From assembly GCA_040264895.1 (NCBI GenBank), contig JBDQHL010000004.1:1-58366 (forward strand): DNA of 58,366 bases, read 5' to 3'. This DNA is from PGYR01 sp040264895 (GTDB taxonomy: Bacteria > Bacteroidota > Ignavibacteria > Kapaibacteriales > UBA2268). The notes below the pieces were generated by a model. That model saw only the letters and a program-made list of their open reading frames with translations. It was not told the DNA's origin and ran no database searches. Positions 16,556 through 25,262 of the stretch are shown here, piece after piece (within the stretch, counting starts at the first letter, position 1; every line of letters starts with the position of its first letter). Both the position numbers and the translations under genes were made by a program.

Positions 16556-19141
16556 TTACTCAGCTTTAGCTTCTCCTTTTTCTTTTTCCTCTTTCCATAA
16601 CATAAACAGAGAGCCAAATAATGCTAACACAACTAATATATTAGTGACAAGCGAAGCTGTTTTCCCAGTTTCAAACTTAGGTGATTCGTATATCAATTCT
16701 ATTGTGTGGCTTCCTTTGTCTAATACTAATCCACGCATAAAGTAATTTGACTTGACAATTTCTACTTCATTACCATCTACATAAGCATGCCAATTAGGAA
16801 AGTAAACTTCACTAAGTAACAAAAAGTTTGTTCCAGTAGCATTTGCTTTCAGAGTAATTTTTTCATTCTTATATTCTGTTATCTCTACACTATTTGCTTC
16901 TGTAGTTGGTTGTATGTTATTGTCAATTCCTTCTTCTAAAAATACAATTTTTCTTGGGTCGAAATTCGTAGTCACACCTTGACCATATTGCATTTTTTGT
17001 AGAATAGAAAGTCCATCACTAACGCCAACGCTATCAACAAAGAAAGCCCTTGGCAAATAAGAAGGATTTAGATAAACAAATGCTTGTTCTTGTTGCGATT
17101 GGAACACAGGCCTCATACCAGGTATTTGTCTTCTATCAATTATATATTTTACATTTAGTAAGTTCCACATAAATGGATTAGTAACACCAGAAGTACTTCC
17201 ACCAGAAGTTACATCCATCATATCTTGGTAAACTCTAAGCTTAGCTGAATGGTACCCACCAACATTTTCTAATAACCAAAAAGCTGCCGCATTTGGTGTA
17301 GGCGATACAAAATCAGCTATTCTGAATTTTTCCTCAGTATCTTGCTTGATAAAGTTAATCCAATCTTTGGAGTGGAACACTTGGTCTGTAATCGATCTTT
17401 CTGCGACATCCATTGGGCGACTATCTACCTTCCATAAATCAAATACTAGTATAAATATTAATCCACCCATCAGTATTGGCTTTTTAATCTTATTTGTAGT
17501 AAACAAGTAAATCAGTGCACCAGCTAATAACATTAGAACTGCATTATTGAACCAGTCGCTCATCATATTAGACCAAACAAAATCAGAGTATTCTGTTTTG
17601 AATTGCTCTTTGTACTGATCTGGCATACTTTGTAACATTCTGTTTTTTACAAAATCAGAGTTTGTAACAGAAGACTTGTAGTTAGATTCAAAACCAATAT
17701 TATAAATTACTGCTAATGCAAAGAAAGCACCAATCGTAATTAAAAATATATTCAATGTTTTCTTCTTGTCTTTATCCATTCCTTCTTTTCTCCAGCTAAT
17801 TATGGAAGATACCCCATAGCCAGCTAAAATAGGAAATGCGAAATGAACCAAAGCCAATATCATTGATGGCGCTCGGAACTTATTGAACATAGGCACATTG
17901 TAAAAGAAGAAGTCATAGAGTATTGGCAAGGTATATCCGAATGACAATAACAATGCAAACAATGACAAAAATGCCAAGAACTGCACGAAGACATTTTTCC
18001 TATTTGTAAACACTCCAAATAAAGCCAGGAAGAATATTAGAATCCCCATATAAGGGGCAGAATCTTCTATTGGTTTTTGTCCCCAATAAGTAGGAACCTT
18101 ATTGTTAGGGTCTTGTCTTGCTATTTGTGAAAGTATAGTTCCGCCATTCTCGTCCACATCGTATTCTAATTTCCCAAATCCATAATAGTTGGGAACTAAG
18201 AACCCCATCATTTCACCCGGACTAAATGACCACATAGTTGCGTAATCGTAAGAATTGCCACCGGACTCATCTCTGGCATCATCCCCTTCTTGTACTAATG
18301 GAGCAGAACCACGAGTAGAATGTTCTGTGTAGTCGAGCATAGAGTAATATCTATCGGATGACATGATAAATGCAATAATAGTAGCACCAATCAAATATCC
18401 AGCAACTTTGGCTATACTCATCGGGTCTTTTTTGCTAATTGCGCGGCTGATAATTTCAAAAATTAAATATATACCTAAAGCTAATGCAGAATAGAATATC
18501 ATCTGAACGTGACCTGCCTCCAACATTGTGTGAAGTGACAGAACAAGTAGCAATAAGTAAATCAGACTAAATTTCTCTCGTAGCTTTTCGACAAATATAA
18601 AGGTAAATGGCAGACAAGCAAGTACTATTGGTTTTGTATTGTGTCCTATCATAATCCAGGTAATAACTGCGGTAGAAAAAATTGCAGCAAATGCAGAGAA
18701 GAAAGCCACGGAGGGCAGTTTCTCTTTCGACCTCATCATCCAATATATACCAGCTCCATAGAGTGCAAACCAGAACGCAACCCTTGCGGTGTCGCTGTTG
18801 AATAAGAATTTGAAGATAAGAGCAAAACCAAATATGATCTGATAAGCAAAGTCCCACCATCTGTCACCAGTAGTCAACATAGCCGAATAAGAAGGAGTTC
18901 CACTGAAAATATATGGAACCCAAAGAGGGAATTCACCATCTTGGTCTGCTTTTTCTAAGTAATTGGTAAAAGAGTATGATGCAAGATTATCCGATGCGTT
19001 GAAACCCCCACCTGATATAGCACTTCCTAGGAATATATATACAGATGCAAAAATAAGAGATATAAAAATAATATCCTTCGTTCTGGTGGTCATTGGTTTC
19101 TTTGCACTACTAGATTTTTGCTTAGCCATAGATTTTATCAC
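16556..19141 (-). CDS. YfhO family multi-spanning membrane protein
   Basis: 861 residues from a GTG at 19141; the ATG at 19129 (MAKQKSSS) is the likelier start. About a dozen hydrophobic helices, an early large loop with SGTPSYSAMLTTGDRWWDF typical of YfhO, a second TM block, then a C-terminal ~250-residue soluble beta domain (RPVFQSQQEQAFVYLN, FLLLSEVYFPNWHAYVDGNEV) and a last TM helix with a Lys/Glu-rich tail. YfhO proteins are GT-C-like and linked to cell-surface glycopolymer/lipoteichoic acid glycosylation in Gram-positives; the substrate here is unknown. Confidence 0.88.
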   Translation of the reverse strand: MIKSMAKQKSSSAKKPMTTRTKDIIFISLIFASVYIFLGSAISGGGFNASDNLASYSFTNYLEKADQDGEFPLWVPYIFSGTPSYSAMLTTGDRWWDFAYQIIFGFALIFKFLFNSDTARVAFWFALYGAGIYWMMRSKEKLPSVAFFSAFAAIFSTAVITWIMIGHNTKPIVLACLPFTFIFVEKLREKFSLIYLLLLVLSLHTMLEAGHVQMIFYSALALGIYLIFEIISRAISKKDPMSIAKVAGYLIGATIIAFIMSSDRYYSMLDYTEHSTRGSAPLVQEGDDARDESGGNSYDYATMWSFSPGEMMGFLVPNYYGFGKLEYDVDENGGTILSQIARQDPNNKVPTYWGQKPIEDSAPYMGILIFFLALFGVFTNRKNVFVQFLAFLSLFALLLSFGYTLPILYDFFFYNVPMFNKFRAPSMILALVHFAFPILAGYGVSSIISWRKEGMDKDKKKTLNIFLITIGAFFALAVIYNIGFESNYKSSVTNSDFVKNRMLQSMPDQYKEQFKTEYSDFVWSNMMSDWFNNAVLMLLAGALIYLFTTNKIKKPILMGGLIFILVFDLWKVDSRPMDVAERSITDQVFHSKDWINFIKQDTEEKFRIADFVSPTPNAAAFWLLENVGGYHSAKLRVYQDMMDVTSGGSTSGVTNPFMWNLLNVKYIIDRRQIPGMRPVFQSQQEQAFVYLNPSYLPRAFFVDSVGVSDGLSILQKMQYGQGVTTNFDPRKIVFLEEGIDNNIQPTTEANSVEITEYKNEKITLKANATGTNFLLLSEVYFPNWHAYVDGNEVEIVKSNYFMRGLVLDKGSHTIELIYESPKFETGKTASLVTNILVVLALFGSLFMLWKEEKEKGEAKAE

Positions 19142-19295
19142 AATTGAATTTTAAATAATGAATAAATTACGAAAAAATGATTAAAATAATAACGAGGAGT
19201 CGTTTTTATAAATTTTCTTCAGAATATTAAAATAATCCAACTGTTTGATTATCTTGATGGACATGGAAATCTACAATTTCAATAAAACTTATTAA

Positions 19296-20657
19296 ATGAA
19301 AAAGAAAATAGACCTAGCTAAAAGTGAAGTCCCAATTGCAAGAACTTACCAAGAATTTACAGCAAATGCCTCTTCAAGTGGTATAGTACTAATAATATGT
19401 ACTTTGATAGCTATGATATGGGCAAATTCTCCTTGGTGGGAATCATATTTTGACCTATGGCATACTCATTTCAGAATAGGTATTGGCGACTTTATGTTAG
19501 ATAAAAGTCTTCACCATTGGATAAATGATTTACTTATGGTAGTTTTCTTTTTCTTAGTTGGATTGGAAATAAAGCGTGAAATCCTAATTGGTGAACTTTC
19601 TACTGTAAGGAAGTCAATGTTACCAATTGTTGGGGCGCTCGGTGGGATATTAATCCCTGCAGGTTTGTATGCTGCATTTAATATTGGTGGAGATGGGATG
19701 CACGGCTGGGCAATCCCAATGGCAACTGATATAGCATTTGCATTGGGTATATTGTATATGCTAGGTGACCGAGTACCAAACTCACTGAGAATATTCCTAG
19801 CCGCCCTTGCTATAGTAGATGATATAGCTGCAGTAATAGTTATCGCTATTTTTTATACTTCAACCATTAATCTATTTTATTTGCTTATCAGTTTCTTGTT
19901 CATATTTATTATGTATGTGGGGAATAGAATTAAGGTTATTAACCCATTAATTTATCTCATACTTGGTGGAGTCGTTTGGTTCACAATGTTGAAATCGGGA
20001 GTACACGCTACTATTGCAGGTGTACTGACTGCATTTACTATACCTTCTTATGCTCTTATAGACAAATCTAAATTTGTAGAAAATACAGAGGGGCTTTGGG
20101 ATAAGTTCAAGTCAAAATTATTTAATCAGAAGACTGACTTTTTAACAGAGTATGAAGCTGATGCTTTATACAATATTGACTTATTATCAGATAAGGTTCA
20201 ACCGCTATTACTTAGATTAGAAAGGGGAATAGATGAATATGTGGCTTTTGGTATTATGCCACTTTTTGCACTATCTAATGCTGGTATTCACTTTGAGAAA
20301 TTCTACCTTGGAGTGCTTGTTAACCCCGTAACGGTAGGGGTTTTTGTAGGTTTATTTGTTGGTAAACAAATCGGTGTTTCTATGTTCGTTTGGGCTGCAG
20401 AAAGATTTGGTATTATTAGCTTACAAAAAGATATTCCATTCTCACAATATTACTATGTTTCTATCTTAACAGGAATTGGATTTACAATGTCGCTCTTTAT
20501 TTCTGCGCTTTCATTTGGAAATGGAGCACCTCAAGAGATGTATTCTAAAACAGGAATTCTGTTAGCGTCTATATTCTCTGGTGCGCTGGGTTATATACTA
20601 TTGCGCAGATCCTTGAATAAGCAAGATAGCAAACAAGAACCTGCGGCTAAAGAGTAA
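19296..20657 (+). CDS. nhaA: Na+/H+ antiporter NhaA
   Basis: 453 residues, slightly longer than E. coli NhaA (388) through a loop after TM8 and a short Lys/Gln-rich tail. Family blocks are clear: WINDLLMVVFFFLVGLEIKRE, GWAIPMATDIAFALGIL, and LAALAIVDDIAAVIVIAIFY with the two transport aspartates (DD). PLFALSNAG and GFTMSLFISALSF close the core. It exchanges internal Na+ (or Li+) for external protons at the inner membrane. It stands alone, convergent with the aspartase-fusion gene only 17 bp away. Confidence 0.96.
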   Translation: MKKKIDLAKSEVPIARTYQEFTANASSSGIVLIICTLIAMIWANSPWWESYFDLWHTHFRIGIGDFMLDKSLHHWINDLLMVVFFFLVGLEIKREILIGELSTVRKSMLPIVGALGGILIPAGLYAAFNIGGDGMHGWAIPMATDIAFALGILYMLGDRVPNSLRIFLAALAIVDDIAAVIVIAIFYTSTINLFYLLISFLFIFIMYVGNRIKVINPLIYLILGGVVWFTMLKSGVHATIAGVLTAFTIPSYALIDKSKFVENTEGLWDKFKSKLFNQKTDFLTEYEADALYNIDLLSDKVQPLLLRLERGIDEYVAFGIMPLFALSNAGIHFEKFYLGVLVNPVTVGVFVGLFVGKQIGVSMFVWAAERFGIISLQKDIPFSQYYYVSILTGIGFTMSLFISALSFGNGAPQEMYSKTGILLASIFSGALGYILLRRSLNKQDSKQEPAAKE

Positions 20658-20674
20658 TTAAAACTAAGCGTTTC

Positions 20675-22522
20675 CTATATCATTCTTTTAGGCGAAAGAA
20701 AATCATCTAACTCTTTCTGTGTCATCAACTCTTTATCTAGAGCTAATTGGTAAACACTATTGTTAGTTGTAAGAGCTTCCTTAGCCAAGTTTGAACATAC
20801 TTCATAGCCAAGCTTTGGTACTAAAGCAGTAACCAAACCAATACTATTTTGAACGGAATGTTTTAGATGATCTTCGTTAGCAGTAATACCATTTACACAA
20901 CGAGTAGCTAAAGTATTTATGCCATTTTTAAGGTGAAGTGTACTTTCGAATATACTTACTGCTATTACTGGTTCCATTACATTTAGCTGCAATTGACCAG
21001 CCTCAGCTGCCATAGTAACTGTTAAATCATTTCCTATCACATTATAAGCTATCTGATTAACTACTTCTGGGATTACTGGATTCACCTTACCTGGCATAAT
21101 TGATGAACCTGGTTGAACCTTTGGTAGGTTGATTTCCCAAAAACCTGCTCTTGGTCCAGAGCTTAGTAACCTCAAATCACTACAGATTTTAGATAGTTTT
21201 ATAGCTAATCTTTTTAATGCAGAAGAATACATAACAAACGCACCAGTGTCTTGAGTAGCTTCTACCAAATCAACTGCAGAACGTAATTTATATCCTGTTA
21301 TTTCCTTCAGATGATTTACAGCAATTTTCTTATATTTAGGGTTAGCATTTAACCCAGTACCTATAGCTGTACCACCTAAATTAATCTCATTGAACAAACT
21401 AGCGTTTTCATTTAGTCTGTCAATTTCTTCTTTCAGTGTGTTCGCAAAAGTAGCAAATTCTTGACCTAAGGTCATTGGAACAGCATCTTGTAGTTGGGTT
21501 CTACCAACTTTAAGTATTCCAGAAAACTCTTTTGACTTTTTGTCAAACTCTTCTATTAGTCCTTTTAATTCAACCTGTAATTTTTCATTGAAGTGGAGTA
21601 AAGTTATTTTCAGAGCTGTTGGGTAAACATCATTTGTTGATTGAGCATAGTTAACGTGATTATTAGGATGACAATACTCATACTCACCCAATTTCTTACC
21701 CATTAACTTTAGGGCTCTATTAGCGATGACTTCATTTGCGTTCATATTTGTAGAAGTACCTGCACCACCTTGGAACATATCAACTATAAAGTGAGTGTGA
21801 TATTTTCCTTGCATTATTTCATCACAAGCTTCAATAATCGCATCTGCTATTTTGGGTTCTAACTCATCTAAGTCTTTATTAGCTCTGGCTGCTGCTTGCT
21901 TTACCATTGCCAATGATTTTATAAATCTTGGGAATAGTCTTAGTGTAATACCACTTATATTGAAGTTCTCGGAAGCCCTTAGCGATTGTATACCATAGAG
22001 TGCGTCTTCGGGAACTAATTTGTCTCCAATCATATCAGTTTCTGTTCTTGTTGCACCAGTAGAATAGCGCATTGCAATATTATCACCACTATATGTATTT
22101 CTCATCCTCCTGGAAATCATTCTAGATGCTGCTGCAATTAATTTTACCATTATCTTGGTATGGTTCTCCATCATTCTGGAGTAATCTTTTCTGTCCAGTA
22201 CTAATAATCTACAGTCAGTGGTTGCTTTAGCAGAAAGTGAGTAGGGGTAATTATCCATTAGAGAACCTTCACCAAATACCTCGTTCTTTTTGAACCTATT
22301 TATTGTCCTAGTAGCACCATTTTCCTTAGTTGAAAATTCAGAAATAGTACCTTTTTGTAAAACAAATAGACAGTCACGGTTTTGACCTTGTTCTACTATT
22401 ATTTCGCCTTTCTTAATTTCTTTTACGTCCATGTGTTGAGCTATTTTTAATCTCTGCTCATCGTTCAATTCATCGAATAATTCTATTCCGAAGAGTACCT
22501 TGGATATTTCTACTGTTGTCAT
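20675..22522 (-). CDS. aspA: aspartate ammonia-lyase with an N-terminal cyclic-nucleotide-binding-like domain
   Basis: 615 residues in one uninterrupted frame. Residues ~12-140 form a Crp/cNMP-type beta roll (FVLQKGTISEF, FGEGSL at 83-88). The aspartase begins near 160 (TETDMIGDKLVPEDALYG) and runs to the end at full length. It keeps GGAGTSTNMNANEV, PNNHVNYAQSTNDVYP, GRTQLQDAVPMTLGQEF and the catalytic-loop signature GSSIMPGKVNP (Ser473/474). It should convert aspartate to fumarate and ammonia. In the cNMP pocket the usual phosphate-binding Arg is a Tyr (YPYS, Tyr94), so cAMP binding is doubtful; the domain may sense another ligand or mediate assembly. Neighbours give no metabolic partner. 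Confidence 0.93.
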   Translation of the reverse strand: MTTVEISKVLFGIELFDELNDEQRLKIAQHMDVKEIKKGEIIVEQGQNRDCLFVLQKGTISEFSTKENGATRTINRFKKNEVFGEGSLMDNYPYSLSAKATTDCRLLVLDRKDYSRMMENHTKIMVKLIAAASRMISRRMRNTYSGDNIAMRYSTGATRTETDMIGDKLVPEDALYGIQSLRASENFNISGITLRLFPRFIKSLAMVKQAAARANKDLDELEPKIADAIIEACDEIMQGKYHTHFIVDMFQGGAGTSTNMNANEVIANRALKLMGKKLGEYEYCHPNNHVNYAQSTNDVYPTALKITLLHFNEKLQVELKGLIEEFDKKSKEFSGILKVGRTQLQDAVPMTLGQEFATFANTLKEEIDRLNENASLFNEINLGGTAIGTGLNANPKYKKIAVNHLKEITGYKLRSAVDLVEATQDTGAFVMYSSALKRLAIKLSKICSDLRLLSSGPRAGFWEINLPKVQPGSSIMPGKVNPVIPEVVNQIAYNVIGNDLTVTMAAEAGQLQLNVMEPVIAVSIFESTLHLKNGINTLATRCVNGITANEDHLKHSVQNSIGLVTALVPKLGYEVCSNLAKEALTTNNSVYQLALDKELMTQKELDDFLSPKRMI

Positions 22523-22640
22523 AGTTTGCTAATAGTTTGATTGATTGTTCATTTTATAATTACTAATTGCAACTTACTGATATTTAATATTAATTGGGAA
22601 TAATATTGAATAATATCAGAAAGAATTTTGTTGAGTGATT

Positions 22641-23303
22641 TTAAAAAGTGATTAGATGACCATTTTGCTTTAACCAATCTTTATACATTCTATATTCTGG
22701 TTGAAGTTTTTCTACAGTATCCCAAAAGCTATTTGAGTGGTCCATATACTTCAAGTGCGCTACCTCATGTGCCACAACGTATTCCATTACTTGTAAAGGA
22801 GCTAATACAAGTCTCCAGTTGATATTTATATTCTTTCGACTACTGCAAGACCCCCACCTTGTTTTTGCTGAGCTTATTTTGACTTGCTTGTGTTCTATTC
22901 CAAGTTTATCAGTATATTTTTCTATTAAGTGTATGGCTAATTTTTTGGCTTTTGCTTTATACCAATTGGTCATCGCTTGTTGAATATTGTTTGACTGAGA
23001 AATGGCAATCGTAAATTTCTCTCCATCGAAGTTAACAGCTGGTATTTGTTTTGCTAGAAGAATTGGGTATTGCTTGCCTAAAAAAAAGTATTTATCTGAC
23101 TCATCAAATTTATATTCAATTCTTTTTTTTGAGTTAGCCAAAGCAATTTTTCTAGCTATCCACTGCTTTTTGTTCAGAAGAACTTCTTCTATTTCAGCTT
23201 TGGTAGCTCTGTTCGGAACTCTAAGTGTGAGTTTACCATCTTCACTAATTTCTAAGCCAAATGATCTTCTTTTGGAGCGTATTATAGAATGTGGTTTAAT
23301 CAT
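22641..23303 (-). CDS. YgjP-type (DUF45) zinc metallopeptidase
   Basis: The frame reaches upstream to 23363, but that start lies inside a terminator. The ATG at 23303 (MIKPHSIIRSKRRS) gives the usual family beginning and a 220-residue protein; an ATG at 23342 is also possible. Zinc site HEVAHLKYMDHS (HExxH plus the downstream His) and the block RWGSCSSRKNININWRLVL are the hallmarks of the YgjP/SprT-like group. These proteins are cytoplasmic and sometimes accompany restriction enzymes, but none is near. Substrate unknown. Confidence 0.85.
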   Translation of the reverse strand: MIKPHSIIRSKRRSFGLEISEDGKLTLRVPNRATKAEIEEVLLNKKQWIARKIALANSKKRIEYKFDESDKYFFLGKQYPILLAKQIPAVNFDGEKFTIAISQSNNIQQAMTNWYKAKAKKLAIHLIEKYTDKLGIEHKQVKISSAKTRWGSCSSRKNININWRLVLAPLQVMEYVVAHEVAHLKYMDHSNSFWDTVEKLQPEYRMYKDWLKQNGHLITF

Positions 23304-23351
23304 AAATAGCCGAATTATTTTTTTTAAGTTAAATCTAATCATGATATAAAC

Positions 23352-23388
23352 AAAAAAACTCAACCCTTTGGGGCTGAGTTTTTTTTGT
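23352..23388. terminator. bidirectional-looking intrinsic terminator
   Basis: A-run, stem AACTCA..CCC with loop and GGG..TGAGTT, then eight T's. It lies between the azurin gene (ends 23405, minus) and the peptidase gene, so on the minus strand it stops azurin transcription. Confidence 0.85.
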
Positions 23389-23404
23389 CTTCTTAATGTA
23401 GTTG

Positions 23405-23908
23405 TTATTCTACTATCAGATTTCCTCTCATCATTGCCCAGTGGCCTGGGAATGAACAGATGTACTCGTAAGTACCTGCTTCTGGAGCAGTGAAAGTGAT
23501 AGAAGTTTCTTCGCCACCACCAATTGTTTTTGTGTGAGCTATAACTGCATCAGTACCTTCAGGGATATAGTCGCCTTCAAGACCTACAGTAGTAGCATCT
23601 CCAGAAAATTTAGCAATGTCAGTTCCTTGCTTTAATAATACCCAGTTGTGACCCATAGTTTCTACTGGCATATTACCTGTGTGTTTCAATGTGATAGTTA
23701 CTTCAGCACCAGCTGACACTTTCAGCTCTTTCTTGTTGAACATCATTTGATCATTCCCTTCTATAGTTAATGACACTTCGTTGCTCTCCATTTCTGCAGG
23801 AGCTTCTGTTTTTGTTTCTGGCTCTTTGTCCATTGCGCTATCTCCGCCACCGCCACAAGCAGTTAACAAAGCTACACCAAATACGATTGCTATTAATGAT
23901 TTTAACAT
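23405..23908 (-). CDS. azurin-like blue-copper lipoprotein
   Basis: 167 residues. Signal peptide and lipobox LLTAC (Cys18), a Glu/Lys-rich linker to ~45, then a cupredoxin domain. The type-1 copper ligands are visible: His in MGHNWVL, Cys in YEYICSFPGHWAMM, the His of PGH and the following Met. The order and the ETMGHNW block match azurin rather than plastocyanin. It would shuttle single electrons in the periplasm, tethered to a membrane, for example toward a terminal oxidase or a nitrogen-oxide reductase. It is the first gene upstream of a strong terminator and is transcribed in the same direction as the two genes before it. Confidence 0.92.
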   Translation of the reverse strand: MLKSLIAIVFGVALLTACGGGGDSAMDKEPETKTEAPAEMESNEVSLTIEGNDQMMFNKKELKVSAGAEVTITLKHTGNMPVETMGHNWVLLKQGTDIAKFSGDATTVGLEGDYIPEGTDAVIAHTKTIGGGEETSITFTAPEAGTYEYICSFPGHWAMMRGNLIVE

Positions 23909-23998
23909 ATTATTACATTTATATTTATTGATAAAAGATATTTATTTACAAAATTATCAAAATAAGGTTGAATTAAAAAAAATGATATTCATAGAGTG

Positions 23999-24313
23999 CT
24001 ATATAAGCTCTATTTTCTCTTCCATGTCTTTTACCCATCCGCTTGGCGCATATTCGGTAATTCTTTCTTTTTCTTCTCCCTCACTCAGGAATACAATAGT
24101 AGGAACTCTACTAATGTTATATTTTTTAATCTCTTCTTTTGGTTTGGTTTTAAACCTGTTTACATTGATTATTTCTATTCTGCTTTCGTCTAATTCATAC
24201 TTTTGTAGAAAGCTTGCAATTTGTGGCATAGCAGATACGCACATAGGGCACCAACTACCTTGAAATACTAGCATTCTTACATCTTTATCTTCAGTTTTTT
24301 GTTTTAAATCCAT
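23999..24313 (-). CDS. thioredoxin-like protein with WCPMC motif
   Basis: 104 residues, no signal peptide, so probably cytoplasmic. Redox motif WCPMC (Cys22 and Cys25) after the first strand, the cis-proline turn RVPTIVFL, and a final helix complete a thioredoxin fold. The CPMC dipeptide is unusual (thioredoxin has CGPC), and the helix continues VSAMPQIASFL. A thiol-disulphide or bacilliredoxin-like role is plausible. It sits 23 bp after the methyltransferase gene on the same strand, likely in one transcript. Confidence 0.8.
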   Translation of the reverse strand: MDLKQKTEDKDVRMLVFQGSWCPMCVSAMPQIASFLQKYELDESRIEIINVNRFKTKPKEEIKKYNISRVPTIVFLSEGEEKERITEYAPSGWVKDMEEKIELI

Positions 24314-24336
24314 TTAAAACTAACCACTATTTTATT

Positions 24337-25077
24337 TCACTTTTTCATTATTGTCTTCTGGACGGTTTTAACAATAATATAGTATAATATAGCAAAAAAG
24401 AGAGCCCAAGTCCAACGGTCACTTAATACGCTGTATTCTTCATAAATAGAGTAACCAGCTATAACTTTGAACAGAAAAATAGTTAAAAATAAGTTGAGTA
24501 TTCCTGCCTTTTCTTGCTTTATTACTTTCCAAAGGGAGAATCTACCTTCGGGTGACTTCCAATTCTTGAAGCTAGGAATAATAGCAGGGGTAACAGATGC
24601 CCATTGCTCGTAATCATTTCCATATTTATCTCGCAAAAACTCTTCTTCAGCATACATAATACGCTCATAATAAAGCAAATACATAAAAATAAAGGCAATG
24701 ATGAACCAAAGATTTATAGTGAAAAGCGCAAGTCCGAGCCACATGAAAAAATTACCGAGGTATAGGGGATGGCGAACAGTTGAATAAATACCAGAACTAT
24801 TTAGCGAGTCAGCAACCTGGCCAACTTTAGTGTTTCTGCCTGATGTGTTCTTGGCAGCAAATCCAACTGAATAAGCTCTTATAAACTGCCCAATAGCTGC
24901 AATTGCTAAAAATAAGAATTCCCAGTTGTTTGTACTAAATGAGCCGAAAGAAATGTTCTTATCTGACAAAGTATAAATATAAACAGCTATTCCAACTACA
25001 ACAATTATAAGTGGTAAGTAGCTTCGGTTTTTAAAAAGAAAATTTCCTTGTGACCTAAACTCTTCTTTGAGTGGCAT
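24337..25077 (-). CDS. PEMT/isoprenylcysteine methyltransferase-like membrane protein
   Basis: 246 residues with about six membrane helices. The C-terminal signature of the family is clear: YSTVRHPLYLGNFFMWLGLAL followed by YYERIMYAEEEFLRDKYGNDYEQW. These residues bind SAM in ICMT and phospholipid methyltransferases. The bacterial substrates are mostly unknown (lipids or small molecules). It heads a minus-strand group with the thioredoxin-like gene and azurin, and is divergent from cysS across a 185-bp gap. Confidence 0.82.
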   Translation of the reverse strand: MPLKEEFRSQGNFLFKNRSYLPLIIVVVGIAVYIYTLSDKNISFGSFSTNNWEFLFLAIAAIGQFIRAYSVGFAAKNTSGRNTKVGQVADSLNSSGIYSTVRHPLYLGNFFMWLGLALFTINLWFIIAFIFMYLLYYERIMYAEEEFLRDKYGNDYEQWASVTPAIIPSFKNWKSPEGRFSLWKVIKQEKAGILNLFLTIFLFKVIAGYSIYEEYSVLSDRWTWALFFAILYYIIVKTVQKTIMKK

Positions 25078-25223
25078 AAATATCGCCTTGTTATTAGACT
25101 AAAGATGGAAACTAAGAAAAATTAGTGAGAAATTATGACTTAGTTTTTCCAAAATATTAGTCTTTAGTCTTGAATTATTATAAATAGAACTTATAACTTT
25201 CAGCTCATTAATGCAAAAATGTA

Positions 25224-25231
25224 TATATTTG
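25224..25231 (+). promoter_or_regulatory. Bacteroidota-type -7 box of the cysS transcript
   Basis: TATATTTG matches TAnnTTTG 31 bp before the cysS ATG. No clear TTTG -33 element is visible at the ideal distance (a CTTTC lies about 20 bp upstream), so this is a half-supported promoter. Confidence 0.45.
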
Positions 25232-25262
25232 AAATTGTATTTATCAAAATATTCAATAAATA

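Noticed and set aside
23304..23363. Longer start of the YgjP-like gene
   Set aside because: The extra 20 residues are hydrophobic, unlike the family, and part of them falls in a terminator hairpin.
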